Shown here in pieces: positions 25,240 to 36,000 of a stretch of 64,000 nucleotides of DNA. The notes under the pieces are model-generated. The model made no database searches and was not told the origin of the DNA. It worked only from the letters and a program-made list of their open reading frames with translations. Source of the DNA: Carbonatibacter sp965199245 (GTDB taxonomy: Bacteria; Pseudomonadota; Alphaproteobacteria; Kiloniellales; Kiloniellaceae); NCBI GenBank assembly GCA_965199245.1, contig CBDAQP010000001.1:310001-374000 (forward strand). The letters run 5' to 3'. A program made the translations under genes and the position numbers. The first letter of the stretch is position 1; the number at the start of each line of letters is the position of its first letter.

Positions 25240-28191
25240 TCAGAACTTGACCCTGGCATTCAGGCGGGCACTGTGGCCCGTGTAGCCAGTGCGGGCACTC
25301 AGGTCATAGTCCGCCCCGATTGACCAGCGCGGGGCACTATAGCTCAGGCCCACCCCTGCGGTGCCTGACAGCTTCCTGACCTTCGCCCCCTTGACCGTAA
25401 AGCGGGAACCGCCGCCGGTGAACCGGCCGCGTGCCGTCGTTTGATCCCCCGCAAAGTCATAGGACAGCCCCACACGCGCCACGGGAACAAGGGTGCCATT
25501 CCCCCGGGTGATCTCTTTGTGTAGGCGGGTGCCCAGCGTCCCCACAACCGCATCAATCGACCCCACTGTGATCTTCTGGTTCAGGCTCAACGCCCCCGTC
25601 GTGGTATAACGCGCCGACCCCACCCGCGTCCACGACAGACCCGCCGTCGGGGTCAGCGTCGTGCTTGCATCAAGCCTCAGCGGCACACCACCCCCCACAG
25701 AGGCCGTCAGGCTGGTCGTGTCATAAGCCGACTTGCGCCTCAAACCCGCCACACGCGAGGTCGTGCTCACATCGTTGCGCCCGACGCCCACCTGACCTTC
25801 CACATAATAGTGCGCCGTGCTGTAATCCCCGTAAATCGAGACCTGCCAGCTCCTGACATCCGTCTTATCCTCGCCAAAACCCTTGCCCGTAATCCGGCTG
25901 GTGCTATAGGCCAGAGCCGTCCCCACACGACCCCGTTCCCCCACAGGCGCATCCACACCCACCGCAAGGCCCCGTGCAGAGGTCCGATAACCGTCAATAT
26001 TCTGTGTCCTGTCCTTCGCCTGTTTGCCCCGACGGCCAAACGGCTTGAGCCAGAAGGCCCTGTCCAGTCCCTCACCCCCGGTCGCAAATCCGCTCTGCAC
26101 AAATCCGCTCTGGCTGTCCCCCCCGCGCTGCAGAGCAAGACGGTCGGACAATAGACCCGCCACCTGTCTCCCCGTCGAGAGCACCGCCCTCCTCACCCCG
26201 ACCAGCGCGGTCATCTGCGGCGTGAGCTGGGCCGCAAGACGCCTGACCTGCGCCTCATTCCCCGCCCGGGTCGCCTCCTCGAGAATCTTCTTCACAGGAT
26301 CGTTCGCCGGTAAATCCTTCGCAACATCCGCCGCCGCCAAAAGAACAGTGGCTTCAGACAGAGACACGCCCAGCTTCGACGACACCTCCCCCGCAGACTT
26401 AAAGCCAACCGCATTCGGCGTCATAAGGGCAATGGGGCGACTAAGGCTCTTATCCGCAACATCCCTATCCGCATCCTTATCATCGACATCCTTCACATCG
26501 GGGTCGCCACCACCAGACCCGTCGCCCTGATTGCCCTCATCCCCGACATCAGCGTCCTTATCAGCGTCCTTATCCGCAACCTTCACATCGGGGTCGTCAC
26601 TACCAGACCCGTCGCCCCCCGACTTAAGGTTCAGCGGCACATCCCTATCCGCATCCTTATCCTTACCTGCGACGTCCTTCACATCGGTGCCGTCGCCACC
26701 AGACCCGTCACCCTGATTGCCCTCATCCCCGGCATCAGCGTCCTTATCAGCATCCTTATCCGCAACCTTCACATCGGGGTCGCCACCACCAGACCCATCG
26801 CCCTGATTGCCCTCATCCCCGGCATCAGCGTCCTTATCAGCGTCCTTATCAGCAACCTTCACATCGGGGTCGCCACCACCAGACCCGTCACCCTGATTGC
26901 CCTCATCCCCGGCATCCTTATCAGCAACCTTCACATCGGGGTCACCACCACCAGACCCGTCGCCCTGATTGCCCTCATCCCCGGCATCAGCATCCTTATC
27001 AGCGTCCTTATCAGCAACCTTCACATCGGTGTCACCAGACCCGTCACCCTGATTGCCCTCATCACCGGCATCAGCATCCTTATCAGCAACCTTCACATCG
27101 GTGTCACCACCACCAGACCCGTCACCCTGATTGCCCTCATCCCCGGCATCAGCATCCTTATCAGCGTCCTTATCAGCAACCTTCACATCGGGGTCACCAC
27201 CACCAGACCCGTCACCCTGATTGCCCTCATCCCCGGCATCGGCATCCTTATCAGCGTCCTTATCCGCAACCTTCACATCGGTGTCACCAGACCCGTCGCC
27301 CTGATTGCCCTCATCACCGGCATCAGCATCCTTATCAGCGTCCTTATCAGCAACCTTCACATCGGTGTCACCAGACCCGTCGCCCTGATTGCCCTCATCC
27401 CCGGCATCAGCATCCTTATCAGCGTCCTTATCAGCAACCTTCACATCGGTGTCACCAGACCCGTCACCCTGATTGCCCTCATCACCGGCATCCTTATCAG
27501 CGTCCTTATCAGCAACCTTCACATCGGTGTCACCAGACCCGTCACCCTGATTGCCCTCATCACCGGCATCCTTATCAGCAACCTTCACATCGGTGTCACC
27601 AGACCCGTCGCCCTGATTGCCCTCATCACCGGCATCCTTATCAGCGTCCTTATCAGCAACCTTCACATCGGTGTCACCAGACCCGTCGCCCTGATTGCCC
27701 TCATCACCGGCATCCTTATCAGCAACCTTCACATCGGTGTCACCAGACCCCCCGTCACCCTGATTGCCCTCATCACCGGCATCCTTATCAGCAACCTTCA
27801 CATCGGTGTCACCAGACCCGTCACCCTGATTGCCCTCATCACCGGCATCCTTATCAGCGTCCTTATCAGCAACCTTCACATCGGTGTCACCAGACCCGTC
27901 ACCCTGATTGCCCTCATCACCGGCATCCTTATCAGCGTCCTTATCAGCAACCTTCACATCGGTGTCACCAGACCCGTCACCCTGATTGCCCTCATCACCG
28001 GCATCCTTATCAGCGTCCTTATCAGCAACCTTCACATCGGTGTCACCAGACCCGTCACCCTGATTGCCCTCATCACCGGCATCCTTATCAGCGTCCTTAT
28101 CAGCAACCTTCACATCGGTGTCACCAGACCCGTCACCCTGATTGCCCTCATCACCGGCATCCTTATCAGCGTCCTTATCAGCAACCTTCAC
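25240..28191 (-). CDS. Giant autotransporter, C-terminal part: acidic repeats, linker and beta-barrel
   Basis: In this in-frame piece (983 residues from the first frame-opening codon) the first about 570 residues are 21 Asp/Gly/Lys repeat units, the later ones diverged (GGGDP instead of GDT). A helical linker follows (EVSSKLGVSLSEATVLLAAADVA and RRLAAQLTPQMTALVGVRRA, kept here as separate short segments). The last about 290 residues are a type V autotransporter barrel: WLKPFGRRGKQ, alternating amphipathic strands and a terminal Phe in LNARVKF, the outer-membrane assembly signal. It lies in the same frame as the N-terminal part at 29980-37002, so it is the end of one gene and has no start of its own. 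Confidence 0.85.
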   Translation of the reverse strand: MKVADKDADKDAGDEGNQGDGSGDTDVKVADKDADKDAGDEGNQGDGSGDTDVKVADKDADKDAGDEGNQGDGSGDTDVKVADKDADKDAGDEGNQGDGSGDTDVKVADKDADKDAGDEGNQGDGSGDTDVKVADKDAGDEGNQGDGGSGDTDVKVADKDAGDEGNQGDGSGDTDVKVADKDADKDAGDEGNQGDGSGDTDVKVADKDAGDEGNQGDGSGDTDVKVADKDADKDAGDEGNQGDGSGDTDVKVADKDADKDADAGDEGNQGDGSGDTDVKVADKDADKDADAGDEGNQGDGSGDTDVKVADKDADKDADAGDEGNQGDGSGGGDPDVKVADKDADKDADAGDEGNQGDGSGGGDTDVKVADKDADAGDEGNQGDGSGDTDVKVADKDADKDADAGDEGNQGDGSGGGDPDVKVADKDAGDEGNQGDGSGGGDPDVKVADKDADKDADAGDEGNQGDGSGGGDPDVKVADKDADKDADAGDEGNQGDGSGGDGTDVKDVAGKDKDADRDVPLNLKSGGDGSGSDDPDVKVADKDADKDADVGDEGNQGDGSGGGDPDVKDVDDKDADRDVADKSLSRPIALMTPNAVGFKSAGEVSSKLGVSLSEATVLLAAADVAKDLPANDPVKKILEEATRAGNEAQVRRLAAQLTPQMTALVGVRRAVLSTGRQVAGLLSDRLALQRGGDSQSGFVQSGFATGGEGLDRAFWLKPFGRRGKQAKDRTQNIDGYRTSARGLAVGVDAPVGERGRVGTALAYSTSRITGKGFGEDKTDVRSWQVSIYGDYSTAHYYVEGQVGVGRNDVSTTSRVAGLRRKSAYDTTSLTASVGGGVPLRLDASTTLTPTAGLSWTRVGSARYTTTGALSLNQKITVGSIDAVVGTLGTRLHKEITRGNGTLVPVARVGLSYDFAGDQTTARGRFTGGGSRFTVKGAKVRKLSGTAGVGLSYSAPRWSIGADYDLSARTGYTGHSARLNARVKF

Positions 28192-29603
28192 ACCTCGGTG
28201 TCACCAGACCCGTCGCCCTGATTGCCCTCATCACCGGCATCCTTATCAGCGTCCTTATCAGCAACCTTCACATCGGTGTCACCAGACCCGTCACCCTGAT
28301 TGCCCTCATCACCGGCATCCTTATCAGCGTCCTTATCAGCAACCTTCACATCGGTGTCACCAGACCCGTCACCCTGATTGCCCTCATCACCGGCATCCTT
28401 ATCAGCGTCCTTATCAGCAACCTTCACATCGGTGTCACCAGACCCGTCACCCTGATTGCCCTCATCACCGGCATCCTTATCAGCGTCCTTATCAGCAACC
28501 TTCACATCGGTGTCACCAGACCCGTCGCCCTGATTGCCCTCATCACCGGCATCCTTATCAGCGTCCTTATCAGCAACCTTCACATCGGTGTCACCAGACC
28601 CGTCACCCTGATTGCCCTCATCACCGGCATCCTTATCAGCAACCTTCACATCGGTGTCACCAGACCCGTCGCCCTGATTGCCCTCATCACCGGCATCCTT
28701 ATCAGCGTCCTTATCAGCAACCTTCACATCGGTGTCACCAGACCCGTCACCCTGATTGCCCTCATCACCGGCATCCTTATCAGCAACCTTCACATCGGTG
28801 TCACCAGACCCGTCACCCTGATTGCCCTCATCACCGGCATCCTTATCAGCAACCTTCACATCGGTGTCACCAGACCCGTCGCCCTGATTGCCCTCATCAC
28901 CGGCATCCTTATCAGCGTCCTTATCAGCAACCTTCACATCGGTGTCACCAGACCCGTCACCCTGATTGCCCTCATCACCGGCATCCTTATCAGCAACCTT
29001 CACATCGGTGTCACCAGACCCGTCGCCCTGATTGCCCTCATCACCGGCATCCTTATCAGCGTCCTTATCAGCAACCTTCACATCGGTGTCACCAGACCCG
29101 TCACCCTGATTGCCCTCATCACCGGCATCCTTATCAGCAACCTTCACATCGGTGTCACCAGACCCGTCACCCTGATTGCCCTCATCACCGGCATCCTTAT
29201 CAGCGTCCTTATCAGCAACCTTCACATCGGTGTCACCAGACCCGTCACCCTGATTGCCCTCATCACCGGCATCCTTATCAGCGTCCTTATCAGCAACCTT
29301 CACATCGGTGTCACCAGACCCGTCGCCCTGATTGCCCTCATCACCGGCATCCTTATCAGCGTCCTTATCAGCAACCTTCACATCGGTGTCACCAGACCCG
29401 TCACCCTGATTGCCCTCATCACCGGCATCCTTATCAGCAACCTTCACATCGGTGTCACCAGACCCGTCGCCCTGATTGCCCTCATCACCGGCATCCTTAT
29501 CAGCGTCCTTATCAGCAACCTTCACATCGGTGTCACCAGACCCGTCACCCTGATTGCCCTCATCACCGGCATCCTTATCAGCGTCCTTATCAGCAACCTT
29601 CAC
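28188..29603 (-). CDS. Giant autotransporter, central repeat segment in shifted frame
   Basis: A 471-codon segment made only of the acidic repeat: 13 units of 26 residues and 6 of 22. It is bounded by two 2-nt insertions in the repeat sequence, CC at about 28193 and GG at about 29605, both at the same position of the unit. It cannot be an independent gene: it has no start region and its product is pure linker. Read as part of the 25240-37002 gene, broken either by real frameshifts or by assembly errors in the repeat. Confidence 0.7.
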   Translation of the reverse strand: MKVADKDADKDAGDEGNQGDGSGDTDVKVADKDADKDAGDEGNQGDGSGDTDVKVADKDAGDEGNQGDGSGDTDVKVADKDADKDAGDEGNQGDGSGDTDVKVADKDADKDAGDEGNQGDGSGDTDVKVADKDADKDAGDEGNQGDGSGDTDVKVADKDAGDEGNQGDGSGDTDVKVADKDADKDAGDEGNQGDGSGDTDVKVADKDAGDEGNQGDGSGDTDVKVADKDADKDAGDEGNQGDGSGDTDVKVADKDAGDEGNQGDGSGDTDVKVADKDAGDEGNQGDGSGDTDVKVADKDADKDAGDEGNQGDGSGDTDVKVADKDAGDEGNQGDGSGDTDVKVADKDADKDAGDEGNQGDGSGDTDVKVADKDADKDAGDEGNQGDGSGDTDVKVADKDADKDAGDEGNQGDGSGDTDVKVADKDADKDAGDEGNQGDGSGDTDVKVADKDADKDAGDEGNQGDGSGDTEV

Positions 29604-30059
29604 AGGTCGGTGTCACCAGACCCGTCACCCTGATTGCCCTCATCACCGGCATCCTTATCAGCAACCTTCACATCGGTGTCACCAGACCCGTCGCCCTGAT
29701 TGCCCTCATCACCGGCATCCTTATCAGCGTCCTTATCAGCAACCTTCACATCGGTGTCACCAGACCCGTCACCCTGATTGCCCTCATCACCGGCATCCTT
29801 ATCAGCGTCCTTATCAGCAACCTTCACATCGGTGTCACCAGACCCGTCACCCTGATTGCCCTCATCACCGGCATCCTTATCAGCGTCCTTATCAGCAACC
29901 TTCACATCGGTGTCACCAGACCCGTCACCCTGATTGCCCTCATCACCGGCATCCTTATCAGCGTCCTTATCAGCAACCTTCACATCGGTGTCACCAGACC
30001 CGTCGCCCTGATTGCCCTCATCACCGGCATCCTTATCAGCGTCCTTATCAGCAACCTGA
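29600..30059 (-). pseudogene. Giant autotransporter, short repeat segment between frameshifts
   Basis: About six acidic repeat units in a third frame, bounded by the GG insertion at about 29605 and a GA insertion at about 30058. Together with the neighbouring segments it completes one continuous repeat protein if the three 2-nt insertions are removed. It has no signal of being a gene by itself. Confidence 0.65.
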
Positions 30060-33000
30060 TCACATCGGTGTCACCAGACCCGTCACCCTGATTGCCCTCA
30101 TCACCGGCATCCTTATCAGCGTCCTTATCAGCAACCTTCACATCGGTGTCACCAGACCCGTCACCCTGATTGCCCTCATCACCGGCATCCTTATCAGCAA
30201 CCTTCACATCGGTGTCACCAGACCCGTCGCCCTGATTGCCCTCATCACCGGCATCCTTATCAGCGTCCTTATCAGCAACCTTCACATCGGTGTCACCAGA
30301 CCCGTCACCCTGATTGCCCTCATCACCGGCATCCTTATCAGCAACCTTCACATCGGTGTCACCAGACCCGTCGCCCTGATTGCCCTCATCACCGGCATCC
30401 TTATCAGCGTCCTTATCAGCAACCTTCACATCGGTGTCACCAGACCCGTCGCCCTGATTGCCCTCATCACCGGCATCCTTATCAGCGTCCTTATCAGCAA
30501 CCTTCACATCGGTGTCACCAGACCCGTCACCCTGATTGCCCTCATCCCCGGCATCGGCATCCTTATCAGCGTCCTTATCCGCAACCTTCACATCGGTGTC
30601 ACCAGACCCGTCGCCCTGATTGCCCTCATCCCTGGCACCAGAACCCTTATCCTTCACAGTGACATCAGTGCCGTCATCATCAAAGTCATAACTGTAGTTG
30701 ACAAGGTTATTGCCCGCAAAGCTGAACTTCTCCTTGTCCAGGGTGTCATGCGCACTGAACACCTTCTGCGTTCCGCTGGTAAAGGACAGTGGCAAAATCA
30801 ATCTGACCCTGTTCGCCTCCGTAAAGTCCCCCTCAAAGGCATAGTCCCCGACCGTCACAAAGGGCCGCGTTGCATCATCCCGCCTCGTCAGGTAATCCCC
30901 CAGCACAAGCGTCGTCCCTGTCTTGAGCCTCAGGGTGCCCGACAGATAAACAGGACGGGTAAAGGTCACTTTGGCCCCCTCGTTCACAGTCAGGCTGCGC
31001 AACCCGTGACCACTTGCGCCCAGCTGACCCCCAAAGGTCACACCATCTGCATGGGTGTTGGCAATGATGATCGCGCCATAATTGCCCCCCGATGCGCTTG
31101 TGATATTGCCCGTAATCCGTTGTCCGGCCGTCCCGCCAAAGGTCACAGAACTTCCGTTGCCAAGCTCGAACTCTCTGTCCGCTTTGACATGACCCCTGAA
31201 GGTCGTCGCATCGCGCGCGGTGATCGTCAGGTTGCCCGCATAAACATCACCGCCAAAGATCGTTTCCCCATCGGCAACCGTGATCCTGTTCAGGGCGCGA
31301 CCGTCGGCACCGATCGACCCCGTAAAGGACACCTTGCGACCCGTGGCATGGCGCGAGCGGTTCCTGATCTCCAGATTGCCCTGTCCGTCATCGCCCGCAA
31401 CAATGTTGCCCGTGATCGTTTGCGCGTCCGCCGCAGTTGTCCCGCGTCCACCAGTGACCCCGCTGGCATCACCGACAATCAGGGTCGCTCCGTTGCCGAT
31501 TGTGACATTACCGGCAAGGTAACCGGACTGTTCAAGCGTCGCTTTGGTGCCGGTGTCCAGGGTCAGACTGGCCAGTCTGGCAGCATCCGTGCCCAGATCA
31601 TCCTCAAAGGTCACACCGGCTCTGTTGGCAATAGTGATCGCGCCGCTGTTTGCGGAATCGGTGGTGATCGCAGGGGTGATGGTCTGTGCGGTTGACCCAC
31701 CAAAGGTCACACGGCTGTTTGCAGTGGCACTGGCCCCGAATTTGAAGGTCGTCGCAGAGATGGCACCGTTAAAGGTCGTCCCGTCCGCAGAATTGACCGT
31801 GATCGTTCCGGCATAAACAGCACCCTCAAAAACCGTCTGACCATCGTCCAGTGTGATCTGCTTCAATGCGCCGCCACTGCCCCCCACCGCGTTGGCAAAG
31901 GTCACTGTCCCGCCGCTGTTGTTCACAACAATATCACCGCGTCCGGCAGTGTCCCCATTGGTGATCGTCGCTGAAATCTCTTGATCGCCTGACCCGTTCA
32001 GCGTGACCCGGGTGTTCTCGCCCAGGGTCAGATTGCCATTGAGATAAACATTGCCCGCAAAGGACGCCCTGGACGCAGTCGCCGCAGTCGCGTGGCCCGT
32101 CAGGGTCAGGTTGGCCAACTTCGCACTATTCGTGCCCAGGCTCCCCGTGAAGCTCACATCGTTGGCAATGGTCATTGTGCCATAGTTACCCCCCGCTGCG
32201 CTCGTCAGATCGCCGGCCACCGTTTGGGAGGTTGTTCCGTTGAACGTGACCTGTGACCCGTTGGCGAATGTCAGGCCGTTCCCGAGGTAAACATTACCCG
32301 CAAAAGCCGCCTTGGCATTGGTGTTCAGCGTCACGCGGGAGAGGCCATTGTTCGCACCGCTCGCCCCCAGGCTCCCCGTGAAGGTCACACCATCCGCGTG
32401 GGAATTGGCAATGGTCATTGTGCCATAATTGCCACCCGCCGCGCTCGTCAGATCGCCGGCCACCGTTTGGGAGGTTGTTCCGTTGAACGTGACCTGTGAC
32501 CCGTTGGCGAATGTCAAGCCGTTCTCGAGGTAAACATTACCCGCAAAGGCCGCCTTGGCATTATTGTTCAGCGTCACGCGGGAGAGGCCATTCTGATCAC
32601 CACTCGCGCCCAGGCTCCCCGTGAAGCTCACACCGTACACGTGGGGGTTGGCAATGCCAAACATCGCAAATACGATTGGTTTTGCCTTGAAGCTCACACC
32701 GTCCGCGTGGGTGTTGGCAATGGTAATCGTGCCATAATTGCCCCCCGCTGCGCTCGTGATATTGCCCGTGATCGTTTGTCCGGCCCACCACCGGCTTTTA
32801 AAGGTGACAGAACTTCCGTCGCCAAGCTGGATCCCTGTGTCTGCCTTCACATCGCCCCTGAAAACTGTCGCATCGCTTGTGTCGATGGTGATCGTATCGG
32901 CATAAACACCCTTTTGAAAGGTCGTCCGGCCATCGCTCAGCGTAATCTGCCTGAGGGCCGTCGTGATGTGCCTGAGGGCCGTCCTATAGGCACCGACTGA

Positions 33001-36000
33001 CTGGGTAAAGGTGACTGTGTTGTTATTGGGATTGGTGGTACCATTCCCCCGGTTATCAACAATCAGTGTTCCCTGTCCGTCACCACCTGCCCTAACCCAA
33101 AAATTGATCGTTTGCCCCGCGTCATTCACCGTCGCAGAACGGCCTGCACCGCCAATGGTCAGGGTGGCAGATCCGGAATAATCTGAAAGCTGCACAGTAC
33201 CGAATCTCTGGTCAGTGGTGGTCAGATTTTTTTCAACCGTTGCACGTGACTGTTCGTTTGCCGCGTGACCGCCATTGACCTCGAAAACATAAGAAACGAC
33301 ATCCTCTTTAAAAATAGCCTCACCCGCAGCACCGTTCCGACCGACATAGATCAACGTAAACGGGTCGTCGCCCGAGCCGATTTTACCATTAAGGGTCACT
33401 TTATGTTGCCGATGACCAGAACGGCCCCCAATAATTACAGTTCTACCCGAACCACCACGACCATCAAAAATTTCATTATCAACTGTGATATCACCAGTTG
33501 ATGCATTGAAAACAACATCTGCGCCGTTCCGGCCCGACGCAAAAGGAGAAGACAGCCTGATCGTATCACCGGACACATCACCCCGAAACTCGACAATCGT
33601 CCGCTCCCTGAGGTCATTCCCCCCAATCACATCGATATGATCAACATGAACGCCCCTGTTGAAAATCGCACCACCACCCCTGGATAAGTCGCCCACCGTC
33701 AACTGCCGGAGGCGTTTGTCAGTCGTACCAATCCCTATGTCAAAGGTCGCCTTATACGGCGCACGGTCATCACGGCCATTCAAAACCTGAATCTTGCCCT
33801 CGCCATCTGCGGCGGTGGTGATCTTCGCCGCGCCCGAAATCCTTTGATTGGCCGTGGCGTCAAAGGTGACAGAATTGCTGTTCCTGCCCAGTTTGACCCC
33901 TCTGTCCGCCTTGACATCGCCCTTGAAAACTGTAGTGCCGCCTGTGGTGATCGTGATCGTATCGGCATAAACACCCTTGTGAAAGGTCGTCCGACCGTCT
34001 TTCAGCGTGATCTGCCTGAGGGCCGCATTCCCGGAACCGACTGAATGGCTAAAGGTGACTGTGTTATGACCGGGACGGCCCGCATCACCCGCCCTTATCC
34101 CCGCAGGCTCAGGGGGCCTCTTCCTGTCGCATTCAGATCTAGACATTGAGAGGTCGCAGGTATATCCGGCATCAGGCTCAGGGGCCTTCTCGCCTCGGTT
34201 ATCAACAATCAGTGTCCCCTGTCCGTCACTGCCTGCTTCAATCCGGCCATTGATCGTTTGCCCCGCGTCATCCGCTGTCGCAAAACGGCCCGCACCGCCA
34301 ATGGTCAGGGTGGCTGACCCGCCGTTGTCCGTAAGCGTCACTCCGGCTGTCAGGTCTTTCTCAACCGTTGCCTGTGATGAGCCGCCTGCGTCACTGCCAG
34401 CCACTCTAAAGACGCGAGAATTGACATCCTCTCTAAAAACAGCAGAACCCGCAAACCCAAACCCACCCTCACCAACGGAGACTATCCTCAACTTGCGCGT
34501 GCTTCCAATCCGACCTGTAAAAGTGACTGTGTTGTTATTTGCACGGCCTGTGTTGTGCACAACCAGAAGACCACGCCCGTCAGAATCCGTGATGATGTCG
34601 CCCGTCACAGTCTGGTTCGCCGTGCCGTTCAGGGTGATCGTGGCATCATCGTTCCCGACAAACAAGATCCTGCCTGTGGTCACATCGCCCTTGAACTCTG
34701 CGCCATCGGTCGAGCCGACCTCGACATACTGTGCAAAAACATCACCCTTAAACACCGCCACACCATCGCGCACCTTGATTTGTGCAAGATCTTTGCCTGC
34801 ACCCGACACGCCCACAGCATCCTCAAAGGTCACAGTCTTATGCGTCGTGCCGCTGTTATCCACAACGACAGACCCCCGCTTGCCCGTGCTGTTGCGGATA
34901 TCTGCCTGAATAGTCTGGTTGCCAGACCCGCCAAAGGTGATGGTGCCATTGCCCAGTTTCAGGCCATTCGCCAGATAAACATTGCCCGCAAAGGTCACAA
35001 TGGAGCCATCGTTCAGGGTCAGGCTGTCCAACCCGTGACCACTCGCGCCCAATGCGCCCGTGAAGGTCACACCAGCCATGTTGGCAATGGTGATCGTGCC
35101 ATAATTGCCCCCCGCTGCGCTCGTGATATTGCCCGTGATCGTTTGTCCGTCCCAGCCGCCAAAATAGATGAAAGAACCACGACTACCCCTGCCAAACTGG
35201 ATCCCTGTGTCCGCCCCGACATGGCCCCTGAAAACTGTCGTATCGCCTGTGGTGATCGTGATCGTATCGGCATAAACACCACCGTTAAAGACCGTAAAAC
35301 CGTCTTTCAGCGTGATCTTCCTGAGGGCCGTCCCATCATAACCAACCCGTTGCGTAAAGGTGACTTTGTTATTATTGACATTGGTGGTGCCATCAACCCG
35401 GTTATCGACAATCAGTGTCCCCTGTCCGTCACTACCTGCGGAAATAAAACCCCTGATCGTTTGACCCCCGTCATTTACTGTCGCAAGACGGCCCACACCG
35501 CCAATCGTCAGAGTGGCGTTGTTGCCGATTGTTATGAAACCAGATTCGTACGCCGTGCTCTGTTCAATCGTCACGTGTGACGCTGCATCCGCTGTCGCGC
35601 CACCCCTTATCTCAATAGAACCGGCATTTATATCCTTTTTAAAAACAGCAACACCCGCAGACTCATTATTACCGACAAAAATGCGACCTATGCGGTCACG
35701 ACCCGCGCCAATCTCCCCATTAAAGGTGACTGTGTTCCGACGTGCCGGATCACCGGAACGCCCGCCAATAATGGTGAGACCACCTCCGCGCGAACCACCA
35801 TCAGAACGACCACCAGTAATTTTATTGCCCACTGTGATATCACCGGCTGATGCGTTGAATATGGCCCGGGCATTCACAACTGTCCCCGCCGAAGGCGAGG
35901 TGCGATGAAATCCATCCTTCAGCGCAATGGTCTCACCGGACACGTCACCCCGAAACTCGACAGTCGTCCGCTCATTCGTGTGATTGCCCCCAATCACATC

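Larger units (their letters stand above)
26480..30640 (-). repeat. Acidic tandem repeat array, 66- and 78-bp units, more than 50 copies
   Basis: The unit encodes DVKVADKDADKDAGDEGN plus QGDGSGDT (26 residues), or a 22-residue form lacking one DADK. About 54 units are visible. Each 26-residue unit has nine acidic residues and three lysines. Near-identical DNA between units (especially 27480-30560) points to recent expansion; units nearest the barrel (26480-27250) are more divergent, with Asp-Ala and Gly-Gly additions. Asp at alternate positions (DKDADKDAGDE) recalls calcium-binding Asp-rich loops. Confidence 0.95.

Noticed and set aside
26480..30640. CRISPR-like periodicity
   Set aside because: The array has 66/78-bp coding units with no unique spacers between conserved repeats and encodes one protein stalk.
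28142..31695. Two long plus-strand open frames (about 650 and 710 codons) opposite the autotransporter repeats
   Set aside because: They are mirror frames of a stop-poor repeat on the other strand, one rich in His/Pro/Gln and switching frame at the same insertions. They have no start region or domain, while the minus strand gives a coherent autotransporter.
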